This document shows positions 53,546 to 61,818 of a stretch of DNA of 64,000 nucleotides, in pieces. The position numbers and the translations under genes were made by a program. The stretch comes from Sphingorhabdus contaminans (GTDB lineage Bacteria; Pseudomonadota; Alphaproteobacteria; Sphingomonadales; Sphingomonadaceae). The notes beneath the pieces are model-generated. The model worked only from the letters and a program-made list of their open reading frames with translations, did not search any database and was not told the origin of the DNA. The stretch is from NCBI RefSeq assembly GCF_007280415.1, contig NZ_VKKU01000002.1, positions 496,001 through 560,000 on the forward strand, written 5' to 3'. Each line of letters begins with the position of its first letter. The stretch's first letter is position 1.

Positions 53546-54292
53546 ATGACAGATGTACTGGGCTGGCGAAAACTGATGGGCATAATTGCGCCGTCCACCA
53601 ATACGGTGGTCCAGCCCGATATGGAAAAAATGCGGCCGGAGGGCGTAACCAACCATTTTTCCCGAATTTATGTGGAAGACCCGGTCGCACTGTCGAATGA
53701 GGATTTCATTGCCGGCACGACCGCAATTGCCGAAAATACGATGGATGCAGTCCGATCGGTTATGACATGCAAACCGGATTATCTCGTGCTGGGTATGTCG
53801 GCGATTACATTTTACGGCGGGCTGGAAGGAAGCCGGAGCTTCAAGCGCAAGATAGAGGATTATTCAGGTATCGGCGCAAGTACCGGCGCTGAATCCATTG
53901 CGGCTGCTCTCAACGCCTATGGCGGCATCAAAAGCGTAAGTTTCGTCTCGCCTTATTATCCCGTCGCCAATGCCGAGGTCCGACGTTTTCTGGAAGAATC
54001 CGGCTTTACCGTAAAGCGCGACGTGCCTTTGCAGTGCAGATGCTGGACCGATATCGCAAAGGTCACACCCGACCGGTTGCGCGAAGTTATCGCGCATCTG
54101 GATGGTCCCGATGTGGATGCCATCGTTCAGGTTGGCACAAATCTCAGCATGGTTGATCTTGCTGCCGAAAAAGAGGCTGAGCTTGGAAAGCCGGTTATTG
54201 CGATCAACAGTGCAACCTATTGGCATGCTCTGCGTGCGTGCGGAATACAGGATCGGATTGACGGTCTCGGAAGATTGCTCTCCGATTTTTAG
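53546..54292 (+). CDS. Maleate isomerase / arylmalonate decarboxylase fold protein lacking both active-site cysteines
   Basis: A 248-residue Asp/Glu-racemase-superfamily protein. GIIAPSTNTVVQPDMEKM at the start and KPVIAINSATYWHALRACG at the end are clear maleate isomerase features. At the first cysteine position the sequence is LGMSAITF (M84), and at the second it is VQVGTNLSM (G197) where active isomerases have SCTNL. Without these, the usual maleate isomerase or racemase chemistry should fail, though a decarboxylase-like or other function is possible. It follows the FAD hydroxylase after 9 nt. Confidence 0.82.
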   Translation: MTDVLGWRKLMGIIAPSTNTVVQPDMEKMRPEGVTNHFSRIYVEDPVALSNEDFIAGTTAIAENTMDAVRSVMTCKPDYLVLGMSAITFYGGLEGSRSFKRKIEDYSGIGASTGAESIAAALNAYGGIKSVSFVSPYYPVANAEVRRFLEESGFTVKRDVPLQCRCWTDIAKVTPDRLREVIAHLDGPDVDAIVQVGTNLSMVDLAAEKEAELGKPVIAINSATYWHALRACGIQDRIDGLGRLLSDF

Positions 54293-54383
54293 ACTGCAGG
54301 TCCGGAATTTCGGCCTCGCGGCTCGATTGGGAAGTTTGACAGGACTTTCGCGAGCTTCAGGTGACTTTGGAGAGAGGCATAAA

Positions 54384-55661
54384 ATGACGCACGGGTTTGG
54401 AACACGAACTACCTTTCGGCTCGCATTGGCGGGTTGCCTGCTATCATCGCTGGGAGGCGGCACTTCTTGGGCACAAAGCTTAGGAGACATCCAGACCGCA
54501 AAAGCCGGAGAGACAGCAATACCGGCGCCCGACCCGATGCTGGGCGATGGAGGCACTGGTCCTTTTTACCAATGGGATGGTGCCATACCCAATGGTCCGC
54601 CGCAGATTATCAAGATCGAACGGTTCCAGTCCAAGCATGCCCTTGCTGAAGCGGCGTTGAGCGAACGCATCATGTATACCAGCCTGGGTGGCCCGGACGG
54701 GAAGCAGCCTATCATCGTCACCGGTGCAGTTTACCTGCCCAAAGGACCAAAGCCGGCAGGCGGCTGGCCCATCATTGCATGGGCGCATGGCACAGTCGGT
54801 CTGCCCGATACATGTGCGCCATCGTTTAACGGATGGTCCGCGCGGGATGTGGAATATCTGAACAACTGGCTTCGGCAGGGCTATGCAGTGGTCGCATCGG
54901 ACTATGAAGGCATGGGGACGAACGGACCGCACCCTTATATGATCAGCCGTTCCGCGGCGGTCGGCACGCTGCACGCCGTATTGGCAGCCCAACCGCGCTA
55001 CCCCCTGTCTAACAATGTCGTGATCGTGGGGCAGTCCCAAGGCGCCCATACGGCTGCAAATAGCGGTCTGATCCAGCAGGAAGTGGCGCCATCGATCAAA
55101 CTGCGTGGTGTCGTGCTGACCGGCTGGCCAGGCACCATGGAAATGCCGGCCTTGCGGATGGATCAATATGATCCTTGGTCGGTATTCTACATGCGCGCCT
55201 TACCCACATATGCTGCAATCGATCCCGACTTCCGGCCCGAAAGCGTCCTGACGCCGGAAGGCCGCAAGACATATGAGACCTTCCTTGCCGGTTGCGGATC
55301 CGCCGCAACACGAACGTTCATGGCGCGTGGTCCAGTCGTCAACACCTTGTTCACGCGCGACATCACGCCTCTGGAAACACGCGCTCAACCTTTGCGCGCC
55401 TATCCGCCCTTGCGTTTCAAGGTCCCTGTTTTCCTCGGGATCGGTCTGGCAGATGAGCAGACCTTCCCCCGCCCGACATTTGATGCCGCCAAACGCGCCT
55501 GTGCGCTGGGCAGTAACATCGCCATCCATATGTATCCCGGCTTCAACCATGCAGGCACCGTCTTGCGTTCGCAGGAGGATTCCCTGGGCTGGGTGAAGGC
55601 AGTGTTCGGCGGGAAAAATCCGAAAGGACAGTGCGAAAAAGCGGTCTTCCCGAATGAATGA
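54384..55661 (+). CDS. Secretory lipase-like alpha/beta hydrolase (LIP family)
   Basis: A 425-residue exported hydrolase. The signal peptide (FRLALAGCLLSSLGGGTSWA) is followed by IIAWAHGTVGLPDTCAPS (oxyanion region), VIVGQSQGAHTAANSG with the nucleophile serine, and MYPGFNHAGTVLRS with the probable catalytic His. It matches the secretory lipase family first described in yeasts and found in many bacteria. It would cleave ester bonds outside the cytoplasm. ATG at 54384 with GAGAGG upstream is preferred, since the open frame further upstream overlaps the previous gene. Confidence 0.85.
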   Translation: MTHGFGTRTTFRLALAGCLLSSLGGGTSWAQSLGDIQTAKAGETAIPAPDPMLGDGGTGPFYQWDGAIPNGPPQIIKIERFQSKHALAEAALSERIMYTSLGGPDGKQPIIVTGAVYLPKGPKPAGGWPIIAWAHGTVGLPDTCAPSFNGWSARDVEYLNNWLRQGYAVVASDYEGMGTNGPHPYMISRSAAVGTLHAVLAAQPRYPLSNNVVIVGQSQGAHTAANSGLIQQEVAPSIKLRGVVLTGWPGTMEMPALRMDQYDPWSVFYMRALPTYAAIDPDFRPESVLTPEGRKTYETFLAGCGSAATRTFMARGPVVNTLFTRDITPLETRAQPLRAYPPLRFKVPVFLGIGLADEQTFPRPTFDAAKRACALGSNIAIHMYPGFNHAGTVLRSQEDSLGWVKAVFGGKNPKGQCEKAVFPNE

Positions 55662-55803
55662 TGCTTATCTGCGTAAGGTTGCGGGCGCAGACAAAAACAT
55701 TGCCGCGACGGCGATTCCCGATACTAAATAGGAAGGGAAATCTCTGTTGCGTCTGCTTTGTCGGACCGCTCTGGGATTAATGCAATTTGGGGAGGTGCAG
55801 CCA

Positions 55804-58026
55804 ATGGCTTTTTTCCGTTCAATGTCGGCTGCATTGCTGGTCATTGCCACCGGCGTTTCGGTTCCCCTGCACCATGCGAACGCCCGGGAGGCCGATAACC
55901 GCGAAGCGGCGGCGCAGGAACGCGCTCGCGAAACGGTCAGGAAAATGACGGCGGAAGAAAAAGTCATACTGACACACGGGATCATGGCATTGCCCCTTGG
56001 TCCCAACACTCCCCCCATGCCCGAAGATGCGGTTCCGGGCGCAGGATATATAGCGGGCATACCGCGCCTTGGCATCCCGGCCTTACGTGAAACCGATGCA
56101 AGCCTCGGCGTTGCCTATGCGGCGGGTCTCCGCAAGGATGATGCAACCGCTCTGCCCTCAGGCCTCGCCATGGCCTCCAGCTGGGATCGCGCACTGGTTG
56201 AAGCCGGAGGAAAAATGATTGGCTCCGAAGCGCGGGCCAAAGGTTATAATGTGATGCTAGCAGGCGGCGTTAATCTGATGCGCGATCCGCGAAACGGACG
56301 TAATTTCGAATATCTCGGCGAGGATCCTCTGCTGGCCGGCGTTCTTGTCGGGCACGCTATCCGCGGCGTCCAGTCCAACAATATCATTTCGACAATAAAG
56401 CATTTTGCCCTGAACGGGCAGGAAACCGGCCGGCATTTTTCCGACATACAGATCAGCGAAGCCAATGCACGGGAAAGCGATCTGCTTGCCTTTCAGATCG
56501 GGATCGAGATTGGCCGGCCGGGTTCGGTCATGTGTGCCTATAACCGGGTCAATGGTGAACAGGCATGCGCGCACAACTGGTTGCTCAATAAAGTCCTCAA
56601 GGAAGACTGGAATTATCCGGGATTCGTGATGTCCGACTGGGGTGCCGTTCCCAATCTCGACTCTGCCCTTCACGGTCTGGATCAGCAGTCCGGTGAGCAA
56701 CTGGATGCCGAGGTTTTCTTCGGAAGCAAACTGGCCGATGCGGCCCGGAAGGATCCCACATGGGCGGCGCGGCTTGATGATATGAATGTGCGGATTCTGA
56801 CGGCCATTTATGCAGCGCAACTGGACAAATATCCGGCGAGCAAGGGCGGCCAGATCGACTATGCGGCCAATGCGCAGATAGCGCAGGAAATGGCGCAACA
56901 AGGAATGGTGCTGCTGCGAAACCAGAACAACGTCCTTCCCCTTGCCGCCAAAGGAAAGAATATCCTGGTTGTTGGAGGTTTCGCAACGACAGGGGTCATG
57001 TCCGGCGCAGGGTCAAGCCAGGTCATCGGTGCTGGCGGACCGGCGGCCACAATCCCGGTTGGCGGCACCGGTCCTTTTGCCGGTTTTCAGAAGATGAATT
57101 TGCATCGCTCTTCCCCTTTTGCGGCATTGACCACCATGGCTCCGCAGGCAACGTTCCGGTACCGTAATGGACGTTCGGTGTCGGAAGCGGTTGCAGAAGC
57201 CCGCAAGTCAGACATTGTCCTTGTTTTCGCCAATCAATGGGCAAGCGAAGGTTTTGACCAACCCGACCTCGCGCTTCCCGACGGGCAGGATGCGCTGATC
57301 GATGCGGTCGCCGCCGCGAACCCCAACACAATCGTTATACTGCAAACGGGTGGCCCCATTTTGATGCCCTGGCTGAACAAGACGGCCGCCGTTCTGCAGG
57401 CCTGGTATCCCGGTATCAGGGGAGGCGAAGCTATCGCATCCATCTTGCTGGGTGACAGCAACCCGTCCGGACGATTGCCAATCACTTTCCCGGCCAGCGA
57501 GTCGCAATTACCGCGACCCAAAGTAGACGGCTTTGACTGGCTTGAACCCGACTTTGTGGGACGCGCACCCAAGGGAGCGAAACCATTGCTGGTTGATTAT
57601 GACATTGAAGGATCCGACCTGGGATATCGGTGGAATGCCCGCAAAGGGCACAGCGCACTTTTCCCCTTCGGCTTTGGCCTCAGCTACACCCGGTTTGAAA
57701 GTTCCGATTTCAAGATGAAGGGAATGACGGCCAGTGTTACCGTTCGCAATATAGGCGACCGCGCTGGTTCAACCGTCGCACAACTTTATCTGACCGACAC
57801 TCCTTCTGGCCCACAGCGCAGATTGGCGGGATTCGAGAAAGTCTCTCTGAAGCCCGGAGAGAGCCGCAAAATTGACATCAGCGTCGAACCGAGAATTGTG
57901 GCGGAGTTTAAGGACAAGCACTGGATTATCGCGTCCGGCACCTACACTTTCGCTATCGGGGAGAATGCCGAACAGTTGGTACTAACGGACTCGGTTAAGC
58001 TGAACCAGTCAACATTGAAACCCTGA
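55804..58026 (+). CDS. Glycoside hydrolase family 3 beta-glucosidase, exported
   Basis: A 740-residue GH3 enzyme. After a signal peptide (MSAALLVIATGVSVPLHHANA) come the N-terminal catalytic domain with STIKHFALNGQETGR and the nucleophile Asp278 in GFVMSDWG, the alpha/beta sandwich domain (RNQNNVLPLAAKGKNILVVG; WYPGIRGGEAIASILLG), and a C-terminal fibronectin III-like domain (FPFGFGLSYTRF, then VRNIGDRAGSTVAQLYLTD). It would remove glucose from beta-glucosides, so a plant glycoside may enter cluster B. GGGGAGG precedes the ATG at 55804. It is the last gene of the plus-strand run. Confidence 0.9.
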   Translation: MAFFRSMSAALLVIATGVSVPLHHANAREADNREAAAQERARETVRKMTAEEKVILTHGIMALPLGPNTPPMPEDAVPGAGYIAGIPRLGIPALRETDASLGVAYAAGLRKDDATALPSGLAMASSWDRALVEAGGKMIGSEARAKGYNVMLAGGVNLMRDPRNGRNFEYLGEDPLLAGVLVGHAIRGVQSNNIISTIKHFALNGQETGRHFSDIQISEANARESDLLAFQIGIEIGRPGSVMCAYNRVNGEQACAHNWLLNKVLKEDWNYPGFVMSDWGAVPNLDSALHGLDQQSGEQLDAEVFFGSKLADAARKDPTWAARLDDMNVRILTAIYAAQLDKYPASKGGQIDYAANAQIAQEMAQQGMVLLRNQNNVLPLAAKGKNILVVGGFATTGVMSGAGSSQVIGAGGPAATIPVGGTGPFAGFQKMNLHRSSPFAALTTMAPQATFRYRNGRSVSEAVAEARKSDIVLVFANQWASEGFDQPDLALPDGQDALIDAVAAANPNTIVILQTGGPILMPWLNKTAAVLQAWYPGIRGGEAIASILLGDSNPSGRLPITFPASESQLPRPKVDGFDWLEPDFVGRAPKGAKPLLVDYDIEGSDLGYRWNARKGHSALFPFGFGLSYTRFESSDFKMKGMTASVTVRNIGDRAGSTVAQLYLTDTPSGPQRRLAGFEKVSLKPGESRKIDISVEPRIVAEFKDKHWIIASGTYTFAIGENAEQLVLTDSVKLNQSTLKP

Positions 58027-58057
58027 AATCCGCTTAAGTCCGGTTGCGCCTTAGCTG

Positions 58058-58483
58058 TCATGTCCGCCCCAACCGCGCGACGATCGTTACGAAGAAGGCC
58101 GTTGACCATCCCAGTAACAAAAGACCGTTGATACCTTCGATTGCGGCAACCAGACGCCAGCCCGGATTGATGTAACGATCATCAAAGCCGATACCGGCAT
58201 AGCTGATAGTCGAAAAATAGACGGCGGTTTCAATGTCCGTCACCGCGCCAAGTGCTTCGAACAGAAAGGCGTAGAGCCATATTTCGATGCCGTGCAGCGT
58301 GAACAGCCCGACCACCAGCGCAAGCGTGAACAGCATGGCTCGAGCGGACATGGCGGCCAGATGGTGGGCGCGTTCCACCTGGATTTCGTTACGCAAACTG
58401 CGTCCCAGCAAGGCAAGACCCGCCCCGTGTATAACCACGGTCAAAAGGACGATAAGTGTCGAGACGAGCAGTTGGGCGAACAT
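58058..58483 (-). CDS. Two-TM potassium-channel-like protein
   Basis: A 141-residue membrane protein with about three hydrophobic stretches. The pore-loop area between the last two spans reads TAVYFSTISYAGIGFDD, recalling the TVGYGD selectivity filter of two-TM (Ion_trans_2) channels but degenerate. It probably forms an ion channel or a channel-like small membrane protein. It is the last of a leftward run with TraR/DksA and YdcH genes (4-nt gap). The genes here no longer look catabolic. Confidence 0.75.
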   Translation of the reverse strand: MFAQLLVSTLIVLLTVVIHGAGLALLGRSLRNEIQVERAHHLAAMSARAMLFTLALVVGLFTLHGIEIWLYAFLFEALGAVTDIETAVYFSTISYAGIGFDDRYINPGWRLVAAIEGINGLLLLGWSTAFFVTIVARLGRT

Positions 58484-58487
58484 CGCC

Positions 58488-58802
58488 CTACATGCAATCC
58501 GCGCACAATGTCGCGGTCGGCATCAACGCCAATCTCGCCGCCGAAATCGGCTCGCCGCAGGACAGGCATTCGCCATAATGCCCCTGGTCCAGACGCCCGA
58601 GCGCGGCCCGGACCGATGCCATTTCCTTAAGGACCATGGCGTCCTCAGCCGCCAGTGTATCTTCATTTTCGATCTGGATGGCCTGTTCCTCGGAATCGGC
58701 GCTCATAGGTTGTGTAAGCTGCGATTCTATTCGCCCGGCACGCGATTCCAGTTCCCCCAGACGGGCGACAAGTCGGGCGCGAACCTCTGCCTCCGCCGTC
58801 AT
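58488..58802 (-). CDS. TraR/DksA-type zinc-finger protein
   Basis: A 104-residue protein with a helical N-terminal part and a C-terminal four-cysteine zinc finger (ECLSCGEPI and LCADCM, about 78-103). It matches short TraR/DksA C4-type proteins, which can bind RNA polymerase in the secondary channel or act as small stress regulators. ATG at 58802 overlaps the stop of the YdcH-like gene by 4 nt. Confidence 0.87.
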   Translation of the reverse strand: MTAEAEVRARLVARLGELESRAGRIESQLTQPMSADSEEQAIQIENEDTLAAEDAMVLKEMASVRAALGRLDQGHYGECLSCGEPISAARLALMPTATLCADCM

Positions 58803-59050
58803 GACAACATCTCGCCGGCGGCAAGTGTGCGTTGTACCCTATCCAGCAGCGACAGGCGTTCTTTCTTCAACTCCTCGGTTCTATCTTCAGAGGCAGGCTC
58901 AATCCCGCTGTCGATCCGGTGGATTTCCCGGTTGAGCACATGGTAGCGTTCGGCAAGTGCGGCGAACCGCTTGTCCTGCGTCTTCAACGCATGGATCTGG
59001 GCGGCGGCGTGGGGGAATTCGTCGTGTAATTCATGCGGCGTATGGGACAT
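58799..59050 (-). CDS. YdcH family (DUF465) small protein
   Basis: An 83-residue helical protein: FPHAAAQIHALKTQDKRFA and RYHVLNREIHRIDSG are the DUF465 pattern, with an EELKKERLSLLDRV second helix. The function is unknown; such proteins are often part of stress operons. ATG at 59050 has AGAGGAAG upstream and begins just before the conserved part. It is the first gene of the leftward run, about 60 nt downstream of an FNR-type box. Confidence 0.87.
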   Translation of the reverse strand: MSHTPHELHDEFPHAAAQIHALKTQDKRFAALAERYHVLNREIHRIDSGIEPASEDRTEELKKERLSLLDRVQRTLAAGEMLS

Positions 59051-59109
59051 GTGATCTTCCTCTGTTGGAGTAGCTTGGATCATATTGGCCGATCATCCGG
59101 CGGCATGCA

Positions 59110-59123
59110 TTGCGCTAGATCAA
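59110..59123. promoter_or_regulatory. FNR/FixK-type box TTGCG-CTAG-ATCAA
   Basis: Fits the alphaproteobacterial FnrL/FixK pattern TTG(A/C)(T/G)-N4-(A/C/G)TCAA. It lies 60 nt upstream of the YdcH start on the minus strand and 158 nt before the YcgG-family start on the plus strand. A Crp/Fnr regulator is encoded about 3 kb away. Confidence 0.45.
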
Positions 59124-59280
59124 CAACCGACGCCGCAGCGGAATGTTTCGCCATTTCGCGATGGATCGAGGCTCCGCAGCAAGGAACAATCGGCACCGTC
59201 CGGGCTTTAGAAAGCTCCAATTGCATAAACAGCCATCCCGAAATCCATTCGGGTCGCAATGAGCCGAACGGAGAAACACG

Positions 59281-59970
59281 GTGCCTCTTGCTGAAATTGA
59301 ACATTCTACAACCGAGATTACGGATTTATTCGAAGATTTCGTCCGCGACGCGAGCTTTCCGTGCGTGGGCGCAAAGTCTGCACTGAATAAGGGACAGATG
59401 CATTTTGTGGTCGCAGATGACATTCGTTCTGCGTGGGACGACTTACGGATCTGGCCCAAAATCGTCTCGCTTGCCAACTCCTACCGCAATGATCCGGTGC
59501 TGTTCCAAACGCTTGTTGTCATATTCCGCAACCAAGACCCGCTCAGCGAACGGCGCTTTGAGCGGGCAATGTGGGACAGATTACAGTCGTTGAGCGACAA
59601 GGACGACTGGCTTGGCCAGACGGTCGACCCGCGGATCAGCACGGACCCGGACGACCCGCATTTCGCCGTCAGCTTTGGCGGTGAGGCCTTTTTCGTTGTT
59701 GGCCTGCACCCCAATGCCAGCCGGCCCGCACGGCGGTTCAGCCATCCTGTGATGGTATTCAATCTGCACGACCAGTTCGAACAATTGCGCAGCGCGGGAC
59801 GTTACGACCCGTTGCGCGATACCATATTGAAGCGTGACAAGGCCCTTGCCGGAACGATCAACCCCATGCTGGCGCAGCATGGCGACGCGTCCGCAGCCCG
59901 CCAGTATAGCGGCCGCCGCGTCGAAGATGGCTGGGTCTGCCCATTCAGCCGGAAAGGGGGGGCGGCATGA
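59281..59970 (+). CDS. YqcI/YcgG (GntA) family haem-dependent N-hydroxylase-like protein
   Basis: A 229-residue protein. FPCVGAKSALNKGQ near the start (about 26-39), FFVVGLHPNASRPARRFSHP mid-way and FEQLRSAGRYDPLRDTI in the last third are the recognisable YqcI/YcgG features; the family includes GntA, the haem enzyme that N-hydroxylates a guanidino compound in guanitoxin synthesis. Histidines in the central motif are likely haem ligands. Activity on a guanidino or related nitrogen compound is possible here but not proved. The start is GTG at 59281 with GGAGAAA upstream. It overlaps the DUF1989 gene by 4 nt. Confidence 0.8.
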   Translation: MPLAEIEHSTTEITDLFEDFVRDASFPCVGAKSALNKGQMHFVVADDIRSAWDDLRIWPKIVSLANSYRNDPVLFQTLVVIFRNQDPLSERRFERAMWDRLQSLSDKDDWLGQTVDPRISTDPDDPHFAVSFGGEAFFVVGLHPNASRPARRFSHPVMVFNLHDQFEQLRSAGRYDPLRDTILKRDKALAGTINPMLAQHGDASAARQYSGRRVEDGWVCPFSRKGGAA

Positions 59971-60584
59971 GCAATCTGGAAATCCGTCCCCGGTCCGGCG
60001 TCGCGTTTACGATGAACCGGGGTGACATTCTTACCGTCATTGACCCGCTGGGCGAACAGGTTGCCGATCTGGTGGCCTATGCCCAAACGGATATACGTGA
60101 AGTGATCTCATCGGGACGGACACTCGACTATGCATCGCGTCTGTTCCTGACCACCGGCGACCCGCTTTATTCCAACCGCAGCAATGTGATGCTGACCATT
60201 ATCCACGATGATGTCGGTCGTCATGACTTTCTGCTGACCCCCTGTTCGGAAGATACGTTCCGGATCATTTATGGCGATACGCACCCCCATCAGGGATGCT
60301 TTGGAAATCTCGCCGACGCCCTGCGGCCTTTCGGCATCGAACCCGATGCCATTCCCGTTGCATTCAACTGTTTCATGCACGTCGCTATCGATGGAAAGAC
60401 AGGCGAAATTTCGGTGCAGCCGCCCCTCAGCCGCGCTGGCGAAGAAATCCGTTTCCGCGCGGAAATGGATCTGATTATCGGATTGACGGCCTGTTCCGCA
60501 CTGCAGTCGAACAATGGCTCGTTCAAACCGATATGCTATTCGGTAACACCTGCCGAAGAACTGGTACCAAGCCAACACGCTTAG
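59967..60584 (+). CDS. DUF1989 / urea carboxylase-associated family protein
   Basis: A 205-residue DUF1989 protein: FTMNRGDILTVIDPLGEQVA (about 14-33), LTPCSEDTFRIIYG (about 91-104), and FNCFMHVAIDGKTGEI with metal-binding-type Cys and His positions. The family accompanies urea carboxylase/guanidine carboxylase systems and carries a conserved metal site. It follows the YcgG/GntA-family gene with a 4-nt overlap; joint action on a guanidino or urea-type compound is an attractive but untested reading. Confidence 0.85.
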   Translation: MSNLEIRPRSGVAFTMNRGDILTVIDPLGEQVADLVAYAQTDIREVISSGRTLDYASRLFLTTGDPLYSNRSNVMLTIIHDDVGRHDFLLTPCSEDTFRIIYGDTHPHQGCFGNLADALRPFGIEPDAIPVAFNCFMHVAIDGKTGEISVQPPLSRAGEEIRFRAEMDLIIGLTACSALQSNNGSFKPICYSVTPAEELVPSQHA

Positions 60585-60663
60585 TCATCGTCCGTGCTGG
60601 TTCGGTCTGGTGCAACCTTTTGCTGTGGGTGGAGTTTCCTCTCAATAGCCAGAGGAGACAAAG

Positions 60664-60795
60664 ATGATCCAAGACCCCAAAACGCCCCAACGCCCGGTGG
60701 AGGAACCCAATGATTGGCCCGACGAGGTCCCGCCGGACGGGGGTGATACGGACTTTCCGGGCGGGGCCCCTAATGAGCAACCCGACGAAATCTAA
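60664..60795 (+). CDS. Small acidic, proline-rich protein (43 aa)
   Basis: A 43-residue open frame starting ATGATCCAAGACCCC with a strong ribosome-binding site (CCAGAGGAGACAAAG) and followed by a clear terminator. The product (MIQDPKTPQRPVEEPNDWP at the start, ending APNEQPDEI) has about eleven acidic residues, ten prolines and no cysteine, so it should be disordered. It is not a family I recognise. It lies 79 nt after the DUF1989 gene and may have its own promoter. Confidence 0.6.
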   Translation: MIQDPKTPQRPVEEPNDWPDEVPPDGGDTDFPGGAPNEQPDEI

Positions 60796-60816
60796 GCATT
60801 GCTCGCGAGCCACAGA

Positions 60817-60851
60817 AAAACCCCCGAGAGCACGATGCCCTCGGGGGTTTT
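60817..60851. terminator. Bidirectional intrinsic terminator
   Basis: AAAACCCCCGAG pairs with CTCGGGGGTTTT around an 11-nt loop, with T/A runs on both sides. It closes the small-protein gene on the plus strand and the DUF-like gene at 60875 on the minus strand. Confidence 0.85.
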
Positions 60852-60874
60852 CTTTACGCTGCAATACGTGCCTG

Positions 60875-61333
60875 TTATGCGCGTCCGGGCGTGAACGAAG
60901 GCGGATCACTTGCGGGGAAGGATGCGTCCGACATGTCGTCAATATCCTCCCAATCGTCGCCGGGATGGTCCCGCATTGAATCTACGCCGGCATTGCGGGT
61001 CTGGTCGAAATTTTCATAATCGGTTTCATCATCCGCAAAGGCGGCAGAGAAATCATCTTTCCATTCATTCGCCTTTGGCAGCCATTGATGCCGTGTCGCG
61101 TAAAGACCTGCACCTACGGCAACACCCACCCCGACTGCCGAAACGACAGCAGTCAGCCAGGTCGGCGTTTCCGACGAACGGGCCTTGCCAAAACGGCCGT
61201 CACTTTTGCGCTTTTGATTTGTGCGATGCGATTTCGCACTCGAATTCCGGGCGCCGTTCGAAGACTTTCTGGCATGTTTGCTGCCGGTTTTTGTGCCGCT
61301 GGAATCTGAATTTGTTCGGGTCGCGGTTACCAT
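60875..61333 (-). CDS. Single-span membrane protein with basic N- and acidic C-terminal parts
   Basis: A 152-residue protein of no family I recognise. Residues 1 to about 55 are rich in Ser, Lys and Arg and resemble a disordered, nucleic-acid-like tail; residues about 59-78 (TWLTAVVSAVGVGVAVGAGL) form one membrane span; residues about 85-152 are strongly acidic. ATG at 61333 is supported by AGGAGAG; a longer frame to 61438 lacks this. A GGAAC-N16-CGCT sequence upstream resembles a general-stress sigma promoter, which would fit a cell-envelope stress protein. Confidence 0.65.
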   Translation of the reverse strand: MVTATRTNSDSSGTKTGSKHARKSSNGARNSSAKSHRTNQKRKSDGRFGKARSSETPTWLTAVVSAVGVGVAVGAGLYATRHQWLPKANEWKDDFSAAFADDETDYENFDQTRNAGVDSMRDHPGDDWEDIDDMSDASFPASDPPSFTPGRA

Positions 61334-61373
61334 TTCTGCTCTCCTACTTTCTGATGGATGGGGAAAAGAGGAA

Positions 61374-61398
61374 AGCGATGCACGGCCACTTAAGTTCC
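61374..61398 (-). promoter_or_regulatory. Candidate EcfG-type promoter GGAAC-N16-CGCT
   Basis: On the minus strand GGAAC (61398-61394), 16-base spacer and CGCT (61377-61374), one base off the CGTT of the general stress sigma EcfG. It is about 40 nt before the 61333 start. Confidence 0.4.
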
Positions 61399-61471
61399 CG
61401 CATCCAGCACCTTTATTGCACGGTCGGTCGCCAAACATGGCATCAATAATTTTCGACTTTCACCCTTAACG

Positions 61472-61496
61472 GGAACCTAATGCTTCATTGCGGGTT
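61472..61496 (+). promoter_or_regulatory. Candidate EcfG-type promoter GGAAC-N16-GGTT
   Basis: GGAAC (61472-61476), 16-base spacer, GGTT (61493-61496), one base off GGAAC-N16-CGTT, about 28 nt before the YeaQ-like start. The same bases also form a GGGAACC/GGTTCCC inverted repeat, so a hairpin or operator is an alternative. Confidence 0.4.
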
Positions 61497-61523
61497 CCCC
61501 CAACACCCAAAGGGAGAATGCAA

Positions 61524-61793
61524 ATGAACATCATTATTTTATTGGTAGTTGGCGGCATTATTGGCTGGCTGGCTAGTATTGTTATGCGCACAGACGGGCA
61601 GCAGGGTATTTTCCTGAATATTGTTGTCGGTATTGTCGGTGCAATACTTGCGGGTTTCATCATCACACCGCTCATCGGTGGTGCACCTATTACAGAAGGC
61701 GCGTTCGACATCATGTCGCTGATCTCGTCTTTCCTTGGTGCCGTCGTCCTTCTCGCGATCGTAAACCTCTTCCGTCGCGGTCGGGTTCGGTAA
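61524..61793 (+). CDS. GlsB/YeaQ/YmgE-family small membrane protein
   Basis: An 89-residue protein with about three membrane spans: IIILLVVGGIIGWLASIVMR, GIFLNIVVGIVGAILAGFII and ISSFLGAVVLLAIVNLFRRG. Glycine-rich spans and the basic end are typical of the transglycosylase-associated/GlsB family, which is induced by envelope and general stress. ATG at 61524 was chosen for spacing from GGGAG; an earlier ATG at 61518 is too close. It precedes the small lipoprotein gene by 25 nt. Confidence 0.85.
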   Translation: MNIIILLVVGGIIGWLASIVMRTDGQQGIFLNIVVGIVGAILAGFIITPLIGGAPITEGAFDIMSLISSFLGAVVLLAIVNLFRRGRVR

Positions 61794-61818
61794 ACATTTC
61801 AAACGGAGTGAATTGGCT

